From NCBI RefSeq assembly GCF_002979755.1, contig NZ_PCPP01000001.1, forward strand, positions 838,665-902,664: a stretch of 64,000 nt of DNA. The letters are read 5' to 3'. This DNA comes from Chryseobacterium culicis (GTDB lineage Bacteria > Bacteroidota > Bacteroidia > Flavobacteriales > Weeksellaceae). A model generated the notes under the pieces. That model saw only the letters and a list, made by a program, of their open reading frames with translations, searched no databases and had not been told where the DNA came from. Made by a program: the position numbers and the translations under genes. Of this stretch, positions 33,094 to 40,699 are shown piece after piece (the first letter of the stretch is position 1; every line of letters starts with the position of its first letter).

Positions 33094-33426
33094 ATGAATT
33101 TAAGAAGAGATGTATTTCAGGCGATAGCAGATCCTACAAGACGGTCTATATTGATGTTGGTGGCGGCACAGTCGATGACAGCGGGAGCCATTGCTTCTAA
33201 TTTTGATACGGCGAGACCTACCGTTTCAAAGCATCTCCAGATCCTTACAGAATGTGAACTGCTGAGATCTGAACAAAACGGCCGAGAAATAATCTATCAC
33301 CTAAATCCCGATAAAATGAAAGAAATAGCTGATTTTATAGAACCTTTCCGCAAAATGTGGGACGAGAAATTCAACAAGCTGGAAAGTGTAATGAAAGCGT
33401 ATCAGAACAATAATGATAAGAGATAA
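33094..33426 (+). CDS. ArsR-family winged-helix regulator
   Basis: The 110-residue single winged helix ([20 protein letters not shown]; recognition helix [18 protein letters not shown]) lacks the CxC metal site of ArsR/SmtB, so it is of the metal-independent subclass common next to SRPBCC genes. It begins two bases after a doubled operator. The following SRPBCC, DUF1801-type and DoxX genes probably belong to the same regulon. Confidence 0.9.
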   Translation: MNLRRDVFQAIADPTRRSILMLVAAQSMTAGAIASNFDTARPTVSKHLQILTECELLRSEQNGREIIYHLNPDKMKEIADFIEPFRKMWDEKFNKLESVMKAYQNNNDKR

Positions 33427-33677
33427 GAGACAATGGACGTCAAAGTTTAAATTTTGAAAATCTTGTCAATAGTGAATTTTGCTTTGCAAGTGAATGGTGA
33501 ATTTTTTAATAGAGTTAGAACGTCTATCTTTAATTTTAAGCATCAACGAAATAAACTTGCAACAAAAGCAACCAGCAAACAGCAACCAGTAACTTAGCTA
33601 AAAACTTTAAACCTTGAACGCTTCTACTCTCCCACTCTAATACTCTCAAACCCAAGAAACCCTCAAACACCAACATC
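33427..33677. repeat. Repeated intergenic spacer, copy 1
   Basis: Bases 33445-33500 (GTTTAAATT...AAGTGAAT) match 34197-34253 with few changes. The last 80 bases before the SRPBCC start (AAACTTTAAACCTTGAAC...AAACCCTCAAAC) match the end of the next spacer. There is no ORF. The piece AAACTTTAAACCTTGAA recurs inverted at about 45249-45266. Confidence 0.75.
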
Positions 33678-34142
33678 ATGGAACTTAAAACAAAAATCCA
33701 CGCTGAAGACGGCAAACAGGAAATTTTCATTATCAGAGAATTTGATCTTCCTGTAGAATTGCTTTTCAAAGCGTATACAGAAGCAGAACTTTTCGAGCAA
33801 TGGATGGGAACTAAGGTGACCAAATTCGAAAACAAACAACACGGAAGTTACCGTTTCGAAACGTTAAATCCTCAGGGCGATGTGGTTTTCAGTGCCAATG
33901 GAACGATTCATGAAATTGTTCAGAATGAGAAAATTATAAGAACTTTCCAGATGGAAAATACTCCTTTTCCGGTTCAGATTGAGTTTTTAGCATTTGAAAA
34001 GTTAACGGATACCACCAGCAAGATTACCATCCAAACCATTTATAAATCTGTAGACTTCAGAGATCAGCATCTGAAAATGCCATTCGCCCAGGGCATTAAT
34101 ATGGCGCATAACCGTTTACAGGAGATGTTAGGTGGCAGGTAG
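33678..34142 (+). CDS. SRPBCC (AHSA1-like) domain protein
   Basis: The 154-residue Bet v1-like fold has the AHSA1 pattern: REFDLPVELLFKAYTEAELFEQWMG near 28-52, GSYRFETLNPQGDVVFSANGTIHEI, then a long C-terminal helix (about 130-150). Such proteins, paired with metal-free ArsR regulators in Bacteroidota, bind hydrophobic ligands; none is identified. It lies 250 bp after the regulator, separated by a repeated spacer. Confidence 0.9.
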   Translation: MELKTKIHAEDGKQEIFIIREFDLPVELLFKAYTEAELFEQWMGTKVTKFENKQHGSYRFETLNPQGDVVFSANGTIHEIVQNEKIIRTFQMENTPFPVQIEFLAFEKLTDTTSKITIQTIYKSVDFRDQHLKMPFAQGINMAHNRLQEMLGGR

Positions 34143-34341
34143 CAGATAAAAGATAATAGAGGAATAGAGGAAAAGATGAGGGACATGGATGCCATAGTTT
34201 AAATTGTGAAAATCAATGTCAATAGTGAATTTTGCTTTGCAAGTGAATCGTCAATGATCAGGGAAAGAATAACAACTTTAAACGTTAAACATTGAACCCT
34301 TATACTCTCCAACCCTCAAGAAACCCTCAAACCCAAAACAT
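34143..34341. repeat. Repeated intergenic spacer, copy 2
   Basis: Bases 34197-34253 and the last 70 bases (TTTAAACGTTAAACATTGAAC...AAACCCTCAAAC) repeat the spacer before the SRPBCC gene. Both copies end at a start codon, so they may carry the same 5'-leader signals. Confidence 0.75.
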
Positions 34342-34920
34342 ATGAATCCAAAAGTTAATTTTTTCTTCGAAAATGCCGGACAATGGCAGGAAGAATTTGA
34401 AAAATTAAGAGCCATTGCTCTAAGCACCGAACTTGCAGAAGATGTAAAATGGGGATGTCCATGTTATACGTATGAAGGGAAAAATATTTTCCTGATCCAC
34501 GGTTTTAAAGAATATTGTGCTCTTCTTTTCTTTAAAGGAGCGCTGATGAAAGATCCGGACAACATTTTGATTCAGCAGTCCAAAAACGTACAGGCTGCAA
34601 GACAGATCCGCTTCACGGAGGCAGCACAAATCAATGACTTGGAGGAAGTTCTTCGTTCTTACATGTTTGAAGCCGTTGAAATTGAAGAGTCAGGTGCTAA
34701 AGTGGAAATGAAGAAAACAAAAGAGTTTGAAATGGCTGAAGAATTTCAAGAGAAACTGGATCAAAGCCCAGCATTACAGGAAGCTTTCAAAGCATTAACT
34801 CCGGGAAGACAAAGAGCTTACCTACTCCACTTTTCTTCTGCCAAACAGTCCAAAACCCGTGAAGCCCGCATTGAAAAAAGCATTCCACAAATCATGGACG
34901 GAATAGGATTAAACGACTAA
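34342..34920 (+). CDS. YdeI/OmpD-associated DUF1801 family protein
   Basis: The 192-residue protein has the DUF1801 beginning (FFENAGQWQEEFEKLRAIALSTELAEDVKWGCPCYTY, with the conserved W-G-P-Y pattern) and the YdeI-type C-terminal helices (DQSPALQEAFKALTPGRQRAYLLHFSSAKQSKTREARIEKSIPQI). Function unknown; in Bacteroidota it travels with DoxX and SRPBCC genes, as here. The DoxX gene starts 18 bp later. Confidence 0.9.
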   Translation: MNPKVNFFFENAGQWQEEFEKLRAIALSTELAEDVKWGCPCYTYEGKNIFLIHGFKEYCALLFFKGALMKDPDNILIQQSKNVQAARQIRFTEAAQINDLEEVLRSYMFEAVEIEESGAKVEMKKTKEFEMAEEFQEKLDQSPALQEAFKALTPGRQRAYLLHFSSAKQSKTREARIEKSIPQIMDGIGLND

Positions 34921-34938
34921 TTATAAATACAACAAATC

Positions 34939-35337
34939 ATGAACACACCACAACCCTCACAAAAAAGAACAAAAATCATCTATTGGATATTCACCCTCTG
35001 GATGGCACTGGGAATGGTTTCAACAGCCATTGTCCAACTTATGAAAAACAAAGATGAACTGGCCAATTTTACCAACCTCGGCTACCCTTCTTATCTGATG
35101 ACCATCATTGGAGTATGGAAAATTCTGGGCGTTATTGCCCTACTGATTCCTAAGCGTCTGATCCTGAAAGAATGGGCCTATGCAGGATTTTTCTTTGTCA
35201 TGTCAGGCGCTGTAATCTCTCATCTTATCGTGGGTGATACAGTTGGCAGAACTTTTCCGGCCGTATTATTATTGGTATTGGTTCTTATTTCATGGTATTT
35301 CAGACCTGCAGACAGAAAAATCACCATTACTGATTAA
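34939..35337 (+). CDS. DoxX-like membrane protein
   Basis: The 132-residue protein has four transmembrane helices (about 13-33, 52-72, 80-98, 103-123) with the DoxX-like central pattern LGYPSYLMTIIGVWKILGVIALL. It is 18 bp behind the DUF1801 gene, so it is probably co-transcribed. DoxX-type proteins are linked to redox and sulfur stress; the exact activity is unknown. Confidence 0.9.
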   Translation: MNTPQPSQKRTKIIYWIFTLWMALGMVSTAIVQLMKNKDELANFTNLGYPSYLMTIIGVWKILGVIALLIPKRLILKEWAYAGFFFVMSGAVISHLIVGDTVGRTFPAVLLLVLVLISWYFRPADRKITITD

Positions 35338-35677
35338 TAATTTTAATATTAAAAGTTGTTTAAACTTTTATTTTTGAAACAGTAAGATTGTATTAAGTTG
35401 TTAAGATTATTAAGATAAGCTATGCTTTAAACTTAAAAATCAGAATGATTTATCTTAACTATACTTTATTTCTTAAATCCTTCTTAATGGTTCAATATGT
35501 ATTAAGTATTTTTTGATAAGTTTAAACAATTTTTTTATAAAATCATTTTTAAAGATAAAGAGTCAGAAATTTTATCGCAGATAAAATCCTTGCGCCTTTA
35601 AACAAGCCATTATTAATAAAATTTACGTCTTCGCGATTTCCAACAACACCCATCAACATAACAAAACAAAATTTGAC
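35338..35677. other. Long AT-rich spacer with repeat-like tracts
   Basis: Bases 35385-35500 contain repeated TTAAGATTATTAAG / CTTAA tracts with partial inverted pairing. Bases 35575-35650 have CCTTGCGCCTTTAAA and ACGTCTTCGCG pieces reminiscent of the CTTTGCG repeat element at 52321. No gene or clear promoter was seen. Confidence 0.4.
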
Positions 35678-36232
35678 ATGAAAAAGAAACTCACCCAGGA
35701 ACAAATCAACGAACTTTTAAAAACACTAAAAACCCGTTTTGAAAAAAATATGAACCGTCATAAGGATATGAAATGGGAAAAAATCCAGCAAAAACTGGAA
35801 GCCAACCCTGAAAAAATATGGTCTTTATACGAAATGGAAACTACAGAAGGAGAACCAGATGTAGTAGATTATAATAAAAAAACGGATGAATATTCCTTTG
35901 TGGACTGCTCTCCGGAAAGTCCAAAACGCAGAAGTTTATGTTATGATTATCAGGCCTGGGATGCCAGAAAAGCCAATAAACCCGAAAGCAATGTCATTGA
36001 TACCGCTTCTGAAATGGGTATTGAACTTTTGACAGAAGAACAATACCGCCATCTTCAGGAATTAGGAAAGTTTGATCAAAAGACTTCAAGCTGGATCAAG
36101 ACACCACCTCAAATACGAGAGCTTGGAGGTGCTCTCTTCTGTGACAGACGATACAACACTGTATTCACCTATCACAATGGCGCAGATTCTTATTATGCAG
36201 CGAGAGGATTTAGGGGATTATTAAAAATATAA
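35678..36232 (+). CDS. DUF4256 family protein
   Basis: The 184-residue cytosolic protein matches the DUF4256 pattern: RFEKNMNRHKDMKWEKIQQKLE near 17-38, SLYEMETTEGEPDVV, YSFVDCSPESPKRRSLCYDYQAWDAR, and a terminal YNTVFTYHNGADSYYAARGFRG. The family is widespread and small, with no known function. It ends 10 bp before the convergent stop of the next minus-strand gene. Confidence 0.9.
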   Translation: MKKKLTQEQINELLKTLKTRFEKNMNRHKDMKWEKIQQKLEANPEKIWSLYEMETTEGEPDVVDYNKKTDEYSFVDCSPESPKRRSLCYDYQAWDARKANKPESNVIDTASEMGIELLTEEQYRHLQELGKFDQKTSSWIKTPPQIRELGGALFCDRRYNTVFTYHNGADSYYAARGFRGLLKI

Positions 36233-36242
36233 GGGAGAATTA

Positions 36243-37205
36243 TTAACTGGGATCTCTCAACCAGGGAGATTCCACACTCCAGAAAATAATGTTAACACCC
36301 AGATAGTTTTCAGCATATTCTGTAAATTCTTCTTTGGTAAAAGGTTTTTTAGTTTTCGGATTTTTATAGGTCAGAGTCGGTTCCTGAACCGCCATGGCAA
36401 CAAGAGAAAGCTTTCCTTTGTATTGATTAAAAAATGGATAAGAGTTTTTCATCTGACCTTTTTTATTGGGAACAATATCAGGTCCTCCCAGCCCTATATT
36501 ATTTTTATAAGCAAAATCAAACAATCTGGACATGTATTGATGATCATTATCCCACTCACAGGGAAAAAAATTGACATATTGCAATACGTTGGATTGACGG
36601 AAAGCATTTTTTGCGAACTTCAGATTTTCTAATTCAGCCTGAAAATAGCGGTCACAGCTAAAGCCTGTTTTATCGGCTTTCATTTCTATATCTATGGATG
36701 TTTCAGGAAGATTAATCCCTTGAATTTTACCGTCAAACTTCTCTGCCAGCGCTCCTATAAGCTTCTGGAATCTCATTCGGACAGCAGGATTCCATTGCTG
36801 GGTAACCCATCCGCTTCCCACAGGTTTATTCTCACCAGGATTATCATATTGAGGAACCAGTCCTCCCGTATACTCTTTATCATTCAAAAGATAATCGGGA
36901 ATATATCTGGCCTGTGGCTCAAAAAATCTGTCCTGAAGCTGAATAAATAATTTTCTGTTGATGGAAGTTAAATATTCCAGATCTTTTTCAATAACAGAAA
37001 AATCATACACATCTTTTGAAGTTTCCAAAGCTTTCCAGTTATAAACAATCTGTACTCCTCCAATATCCTGGCGAGTAATCATTTTTTCTATGTTCTTAAG
37101 GTCTCCCGAAGATGTATAAATATAATTCTGAGGAGCTTGCCCTGACATCCAATGTAAACCAAGCATAAATAATCCCAATCCCAGCGCTTTGGTCATCTTT
37201 TTCAT
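36243..37205 (-). CDS. Secreted TIM-barrel (glycoside-hydrolase-like) protein
   Basis: The start at 37205 (MKKMTKALGLGLFMLG) gives a proper signal peptide ending near GQA. The 320-residue protein shows TIM-barrel periodicity: IGGVQIVYNWKALETSKDVYDFSVIEKDLEYL is the classic opening of GH42/GH5-like barrels, followed by KLFIQLQDRFF, KIQGINLPETSIDIE (Glu in the strand-4 position) and VNIIFWSVESPWL at the end. Enzyme class and substrate cannot be assigned; some relatives lack activity. Confidence 0.72.
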   Translation of the reverse strand: MKKMTKALGLGLFMLGLHWMSGQAPQNYIYTSSGDLKNIEKMITRQDIGGVQIVYNWKALETSKDVYDFSVIEKDLEYLTSINRKLFIQLQDRFFEPQARYIPDYLLNDKEYTGGLVPQYDNPGENKPVGSGWVTQQWNPAVRMRFQKLIGALAEKFDGKIQGINLPETSIDIEMKADKTGFSCDRYFQAELENLKFAKNAFRQSNVLQYVNFFPCEWDNDHQYMSRLFDFAYKNNIGLGGPDIVPNKKGQMKNSYPFFNQYKGKLSLVAMAVQEPTLTYKNPKTKKPFTKEEFTEYAENYLGVNIIFWSVESPWLRDPS

Positions 37206-37319
37206 TACAATCAATTTTGCAAGGTAGATCATTTTCCGTGCCTAAAATATTCCGGCTAATGCATTTTAGAAAATTATTCTTATTTATGAACAATATTCTT
37301 TATTATATAAATAGTTTAT

Positions 37320-37327
37320 TATTTTTG
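37320..37327 (+). promoter_or_regulatory. -7 promoter box of the lipoprotein gene
   Basis: TATTTTTG matches TAnnTTTG and lies 32 bp before the start codon at 37360. Confidence 0.4.
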
Positions 37328-37359
37328 AGCTTCAAAAATTTGATTTAACAATTAAGGAT

Positions 37360-37860
37360 ATGAAAAAATTAATCTTATTGGGCGCTGTATCAGCTTTTTT
37401 AATCAATTGCAATAAAAAAACTGAGGCACCGGCTCCCAAAGTGGAAGCAGATACCATTGCTGTAGAAGAACCCGTAATAGATACGCTTGGACCAAAATCG
37501 TTCTGTTATATCGGGGTAACAGGAAAAGACAGTGTTTTTGCTTCTATTGATGATAATCTGGGAACCATCACCGGAAAATTATCATATAAAAACAGTGAAA
37601 AAGACAGTTCAAAAGGTGATGTAACGGGTTTCAAATCAGGAGATACATTGAAACTGACTTACGAATTTACTGCTGAAGGCAAAAAAAGTAAAAGAGATAT
37701 CTATTTCCTTCAAAAAGATAATGCTTTAACAGAAGGAATTGGCGATCATAAAGAAGAAGACGGACAGTCTAAATATGCTAACGAGAATAAAATAAGCTAT
37801 AAAGACGGGCAGAAGTTGAATACTGCAGATTGCAAAGTAGTGAACAAAGCTGTAAAATAA
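37360..37860 (+). CDS. Small lipoprotein of unknown function
   Basis: The 166-residue protein has a lipoprotein signal (LINC at about 14-17) followed by a Pro/Ala/Glu-rich linker (about 20-45). A compact beta-rich domain follows with CYIGVTGKDSVFASIDDNLGTITGKLSYKNSEKDSSKGDV and DTLKLTYEFTAEGKKSKRDIYFL. It should be anchored at the inner leaflet of the outer membrane. Similar proteins are common in Chryseobacterium without known role. It ends at a strong terminator. Confidence 0.85.
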   Translation: MKKLILLGAVSAFLINCNKKTEAPAPKVEADTIAVEEPVIDTLGPKSFCYIGVTGKDSVFASIDDNLGTITGKLSYKNSEKDSSKGDVTGFKSGDTLKLTYEFTAEGKKSKRDIYFLQKDNALTEGIGDHKEEDGQSKYANENKISYKDGQKLNTADCKVVNKAVK

Positions 37861-37881
37861 CACTCCGTTATAAACAAAAAG

Positions 37882-37926
37882 TTGTCTCAAAAGTCAAACT
37901 ACTTGACTTTTGAGACAATTTTTTTG
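37882..37926. terminator. Strong bidirectional terminator
   Basis: A perfect 16-bp stem (37882-37897 with 37903-37918) with a 5-nt loop and T-run serves both the lipoprotein gene and the converging threonine aldolase gene. Confidence 0.92.
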
Positions 37927-37929
37927 TTA

Positions 37930-38961
37930 CTATAGTTCTCTTTCTATAATTTCAATAAATTGGTTTACCGCTTCATCTCCTGTACTCCATGAAGTAATAA
38001 GACGAATGGCAGAAAGATTCTCATCTACTTTTTTCCAGACATAGAACTCAAAATTCTCGGATAACACTTCAATAAGATGATTGTTCAGAATAGGAAAAAT
38101 CTGATTGGTATAGGTATCGGAAAGAAAAGCAATCCCTTTATTCTGCAACGCATTCTTAATTTTCATGGCCTGCTGATTGGCGTGTCGGGCCAGATCAAAA
38201 TACAGGTCGTCTTTCATCAGTTCCATAAACTGAATTCCCAGCAATCTTCCCTTTGCTAATAATGCTCCTTTTTGTTTGATATTAAAAGCAAAATCTTCCT
38301 GAAGAACAGGATTATTAATAATGATTGCTTCACCAATCAACGCACCGTTCTTAGTTCCTCCAAGATAGAAAATATCGGTAAGAGCAGCCACTTTCTCCAG
38401 AGTAAGATCACTGATTTCCGCTGTGAGACCATGTCCCAGCCTGGCTCCATCCATAAACAGATATAATTTATTCTCCTTACAAAATGCAGAAAGCTCTTCC
38501 AGTTCTTTTGCCTGATAGATGGTTCCCAGCTCTGTAGAATTGGAAATATAAACCAGCTTAGGCATTACCTGATGGGGTACATTACGATGTCCTTCTAAAA
38601 TAGGGATAATATCTGATGGTTTTATTTTACCGTCTTCGGTTTCAATGCTCAATATTTTATGACCTGTAGCTTCGATGGCACCGGTTTCATTATTCAGGAT
38701 ATGTCCGGGAGCGGCAGAAATTACGCATTGATAAGGTTTCAAGATGGCAGAAATAACAATTAAGTTAGCCTGCGTTCCTCCTGAAACTAAAAAGACTTCC
38801 GAATGTGGGTTGTTGATTTTTTCTTTGATTAATGTCTTCGCTTTTAATGAATACTCATCTTCTCCATATCCGGCCTGCTGATCAAGATTATACTGTAAAA
38901 GAGCCTGTAAAATATTAGGATGGCATCCCTCAGAATAATCGTTTTTGAATGAAAATTTCAT
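37930..38961 (-). CDS. ltaE: Threonine aldolase family PLP enzyme
   Basis: The 343-residue fold-type-I PLP enzyme shows the low-specificity L-threonine aldolase plan: FLVSGGTQANLIVISA (cofactor-phosphate loop, about 56-71), LYLFMDGARLGHGL (PLP-binding Asp/His region, about 167-180) and the Schiff-base Lys in FYLGGTKNGALIGEA. It splits threonine or allo-threonine to glycine and acetaldehyde. Length (about 340) fits. It is transcribed divergently from the MntR-like gene with an 85-bp spacer that contains two inverted repeats. The symbol is by family; beta-eliminating paralogues are close. Confidence 0.88.
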   Translation of the reverse strand: MKFSFKNDYSEGCHPNILQALLQYNLDQQAGYGEDEYSLKAKTLIKEKINNPHSEVFLVSGGTQANLIVISAILKPYQCVISAAPGHILNNETGAIEATGHKILSIETEDGKIKPSDIIPILEGHRNVPHQVMPKLVYISNSTELGTIYQAKELEELSAFCKENKLYLFMDGARLGHGLTAEISDLTLEKVAALTDIFYLGGTKNGALIGEAIIINNPVLQEDFAFNIKQKGALLAKGRLLGIQFMELMKDDLYFDLARHANQQAMKIKNALQNKGIAFLSDTYTNQIFPILNNHLIEVLSENFEFYVWKKVDENLSAIRLITSWSTGDEAVNQFIEIIEREL

Positions 38962-38975
38962 AGAGTAAAAGTAAA

Positions 38976-39044
38976 AAAAGTTAAAATAACAAGAGCTAAC
39001 TTTTCATTTTATTTTGTTAGATTTGTATTGAAAATCATCTAACA
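38976..39044. promoter_or_regulatory. Divergent spacer with palindromic operator (MntR-like gene)
   Basis: TGTTAGAT/ATCTAACA (39015-39022 and 39037-39044) is a perfect 8-bp dyad with a 14-bp gap. It overlaps TAGATTTG, an exact -7 box (39018-39025). A second perfect dyad, AAAAGTTA/TAACTTTT (38976-38983 and 38997-39004), lies nearer the threonine aldolase start. They are plausible sites for autoregulation by the metal-responsive repressor. Confidence 0.6.
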
Positions 39045-39046
39045 TT

Positions 39047-39700
39047 TTGAAAACAACCCTAACAGAAGAGAATTACCTGAAAGCTTTGTTTCATTTAGTT
39101 GACAATGAAGGAAAGGTTACGATTAATGAGCTCAGTAAATTTTTAAATGTAAAAATGCCGAGTGTTAATAACATGATGAAGAAATTTGCCGAGAAAAAGT
39201 GGGTCATTTATGAGACTTACAAACCATTAATCGTTACAGAAAGCGGAAGACGTGAAGCTGCTTTGGTGGTTCGTAAACACAGGCTTACCGAAATGTTCCT
39301 GGTTAAAAAAATGAATTTCGGCTGGGAAAACGTTCATGAGATTGCGGAACAGCTTGAGCATGTACATTCTCAAATCTTTTTTGATAAAATGGATGAAATT
39401 CTGGACCATCCTAAATTCGATCCTCATGGGGAGCCTATTCCTGATAAAGACGGAAATATTATTTCCCAGGATCTGCAAAAGTTGAGCCATTGCGAACCTG
39501 GTGAAGATGTTACTTTCGCTTCGGTAACGCTTTCTGATGATGCTTTCCTGACTTATCTGAATGACAGGAAACTGCTGCTTAATACTAAAGTGAAAATCAT
39601 TAAAATTGAAAGTTTTGATAAATCAATGACCATAGAAATTGATGGTAAAACAGAAATTTTAAGCAAAAAAGCGACTGAAAAAATATTGGTTAAGAAATAA
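39047..39700 (+). CDS. DtxR/MntR-family metal-dependent repressor
   Basis: The start codon is TTG (39047), since no upstream in-frame ATG exists and the conserved TLTEENYLKALFHL begins two codons later. The 217-residue product has a winged helix (about 5-65), a dimerisation/metal domain (about 66-130; KHRLTEMFL and VHEIAEQLEHVHS give the His and Glu/His ligands) and a FeoA-type SH3 domain (about 145-217). The N-terminal MntR positions corresponding to Asp8/Glu11 appear as Asn and Lys, so the metal site may be altered. The overlapping palindrome supports self-regulation. Mn or Fe homeostasis is inferred from the family. Confidence 0.88.
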   Translation: MKTTLTEENYLKALFHLVDNEGKVTINELSKFLNVKMPSVNNMMKKFAEKKWVIYETYKPLIVTESGRREAALVVRKHRLTEMFLVKKMNFGWENVHEIAEQLEHVHSQIFFDKMDEILDHPKFDPHGEPIPDKDGNIISQDLQKLSHCEPGEDVTFASVTLSDDAFLTYLNDRKLLLNTKVKIIKIESFDKSMTIEIDGKTEILSKKATEKILVKK

Positions 39701-39720
39701 ATCCTTACAACTGAAAAAAT

Positions 39721-39753
39721 ATACCTTACAGGTTTTAAAAACCTGTAAGGTAT
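39721..39753. repeat. Perfect palindromic hairpin after the mntR-like gene
   Basis: ATACCTTACAGGTTTT (39721-39736) and its complement (39738-39753) lie one base apart, a near-perfect palindrome of 33 bp. It has no long T-run after it. It may act as a terminator or be a mobile palindromic repeat. Confidence 0.8.
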
Positions 39754-39920
39754 GATATTCATACAGATCTGCATTTAGTCTATTCCTCAAACTGTTAAAA
39801 AACGGTTAAACTTTCCTTCTCTGAATACCCCAAAATTAATTTTTAGTTAGGTTTGCAAAACAACCTACAGAGTTTGTCTTTTCCGACAAATAAAAATCTT
39901 TAATTATTACTTAAAAAATT

Positions 39921-40649
39921 ATGAAAAAAAGCCTTTCTTTTTTTATTATTTCGATGCTATTAAGTCCATTGGCCAATGCTCAAACCACTCAGGTAAGAGA
40001 TTTTGTGATTGAGCCACAGATTAAGCCTAATTTTTATATTTATAAAACTTTCGGAGTATTCGGAGGAAAAGAATATTCGACGAATGCCGTTTATCTGGTG
40101 ACCAAAAAAGGAGTTGTTTTGTTCGATGTTCCATGGCAGAAAACACAATATCAAAGCCTGCTGGATACCATCCAGAAACGCCATAACCTGCCTGTTATTG
40201 CAGTGTTTGCTACCCATTCACATGAAGACAGAGCCGGAGATTTGAGCTTTTATAATAACAAAGGAATCAAAACATATGCAACTGCCAAAACCAACGAATT
40301 ATTGAAGAAAGAAGGAAAAGCTACTTCTACAGAACTTATAGAAACAGGAAAAACGTACCGTTTTGGCGGTGAGAAATTTGTAGTGGATTTTCTTGGTGAA
40401 GGACACACTGTTGACAATGTAGTGGTATGGTTTCCACAATACAAAATACTGGACGGAGGGTGTCTGGTAAAAAGTAAAGCAGCTGTTGATCTTGGTTACA
40501 CCGGAGAAGCCAATGTTGCTCAATGGCCAAAAACCATGGAAAAACTGAAATCCAAATACGCCCAGGCAACTCTGATTATTCCGGGACATGATGAATGGAA
40601 AGGAGGCGGACATGTAGAGCACACTCTTGATCTTCTGAATAAAAAATAA
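39921..40649 (+). CDS. bla: Subclass B1 metallo-beta-lactamase (IND/CGB type)
   Basis: The 242-residue secreted enzyme has a signal peptide (about 1-20, ANAQ). Both zinc sites are complete: His99, His101 and Asp103 in ATHSHEDRAG, His162 in EGHTVDN, Cys181 in DGGCLVKS and His223 in PGHDEW. Overall character (FGVFGGKEY, FDVPWQK, LDGGC) is that of the chromosomal Chryseobacterium carbapenemases such as IND and CGB, which hydrolyse penicillins, cephalosporins and carbapenems in the periplasm. It is flanked by two GC-rich or palindromic hairpins and no mobile genes, consistent with an intrinsic gene. The exact allele group is not determined. Confidence 0.93.
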   Translation: MKKSLSFFIISMLLSPLANAQTTQVRDFVIEPQIKPNFYIYKTFGVFGGKEYSTNAVYLVTKKGVVLFDVPWQKTQYQSLLDTIQKRHNLPVIAVFATHSHEDRAGDLSFYNNKGIKTYATAKTNELLKKEGKATSTELIETGKTYRFGGEKFVVDFLGEGHTVDNVVVWFPQYKILDGGCLVKSKAAVDLGYTGEANVAQWPKTMEKLKSKYAQATLIIPGHDEWKGGGHVEHTLDLLNKK

Positions 40650-40690
40650 AATAGTAGCGCCCTGGCGAATGCCAGGGCGCTACTATTTTA
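40647..40690. terminator. GC-rich perfect hairpin between bla and aminotransferase genes
   Basis: A perfect 20-bp stem (40647-40666 with 40671-40690), core GTAGCGCCCTGGC, with loop GAAT and A/T-rich ends. It is far more GC-rich than its surroundings. It can terminate both converging genes and could be a mobile palindromic repeat. Confidence 0.88.
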
Positions 40691-40699
40691 AACCACATT

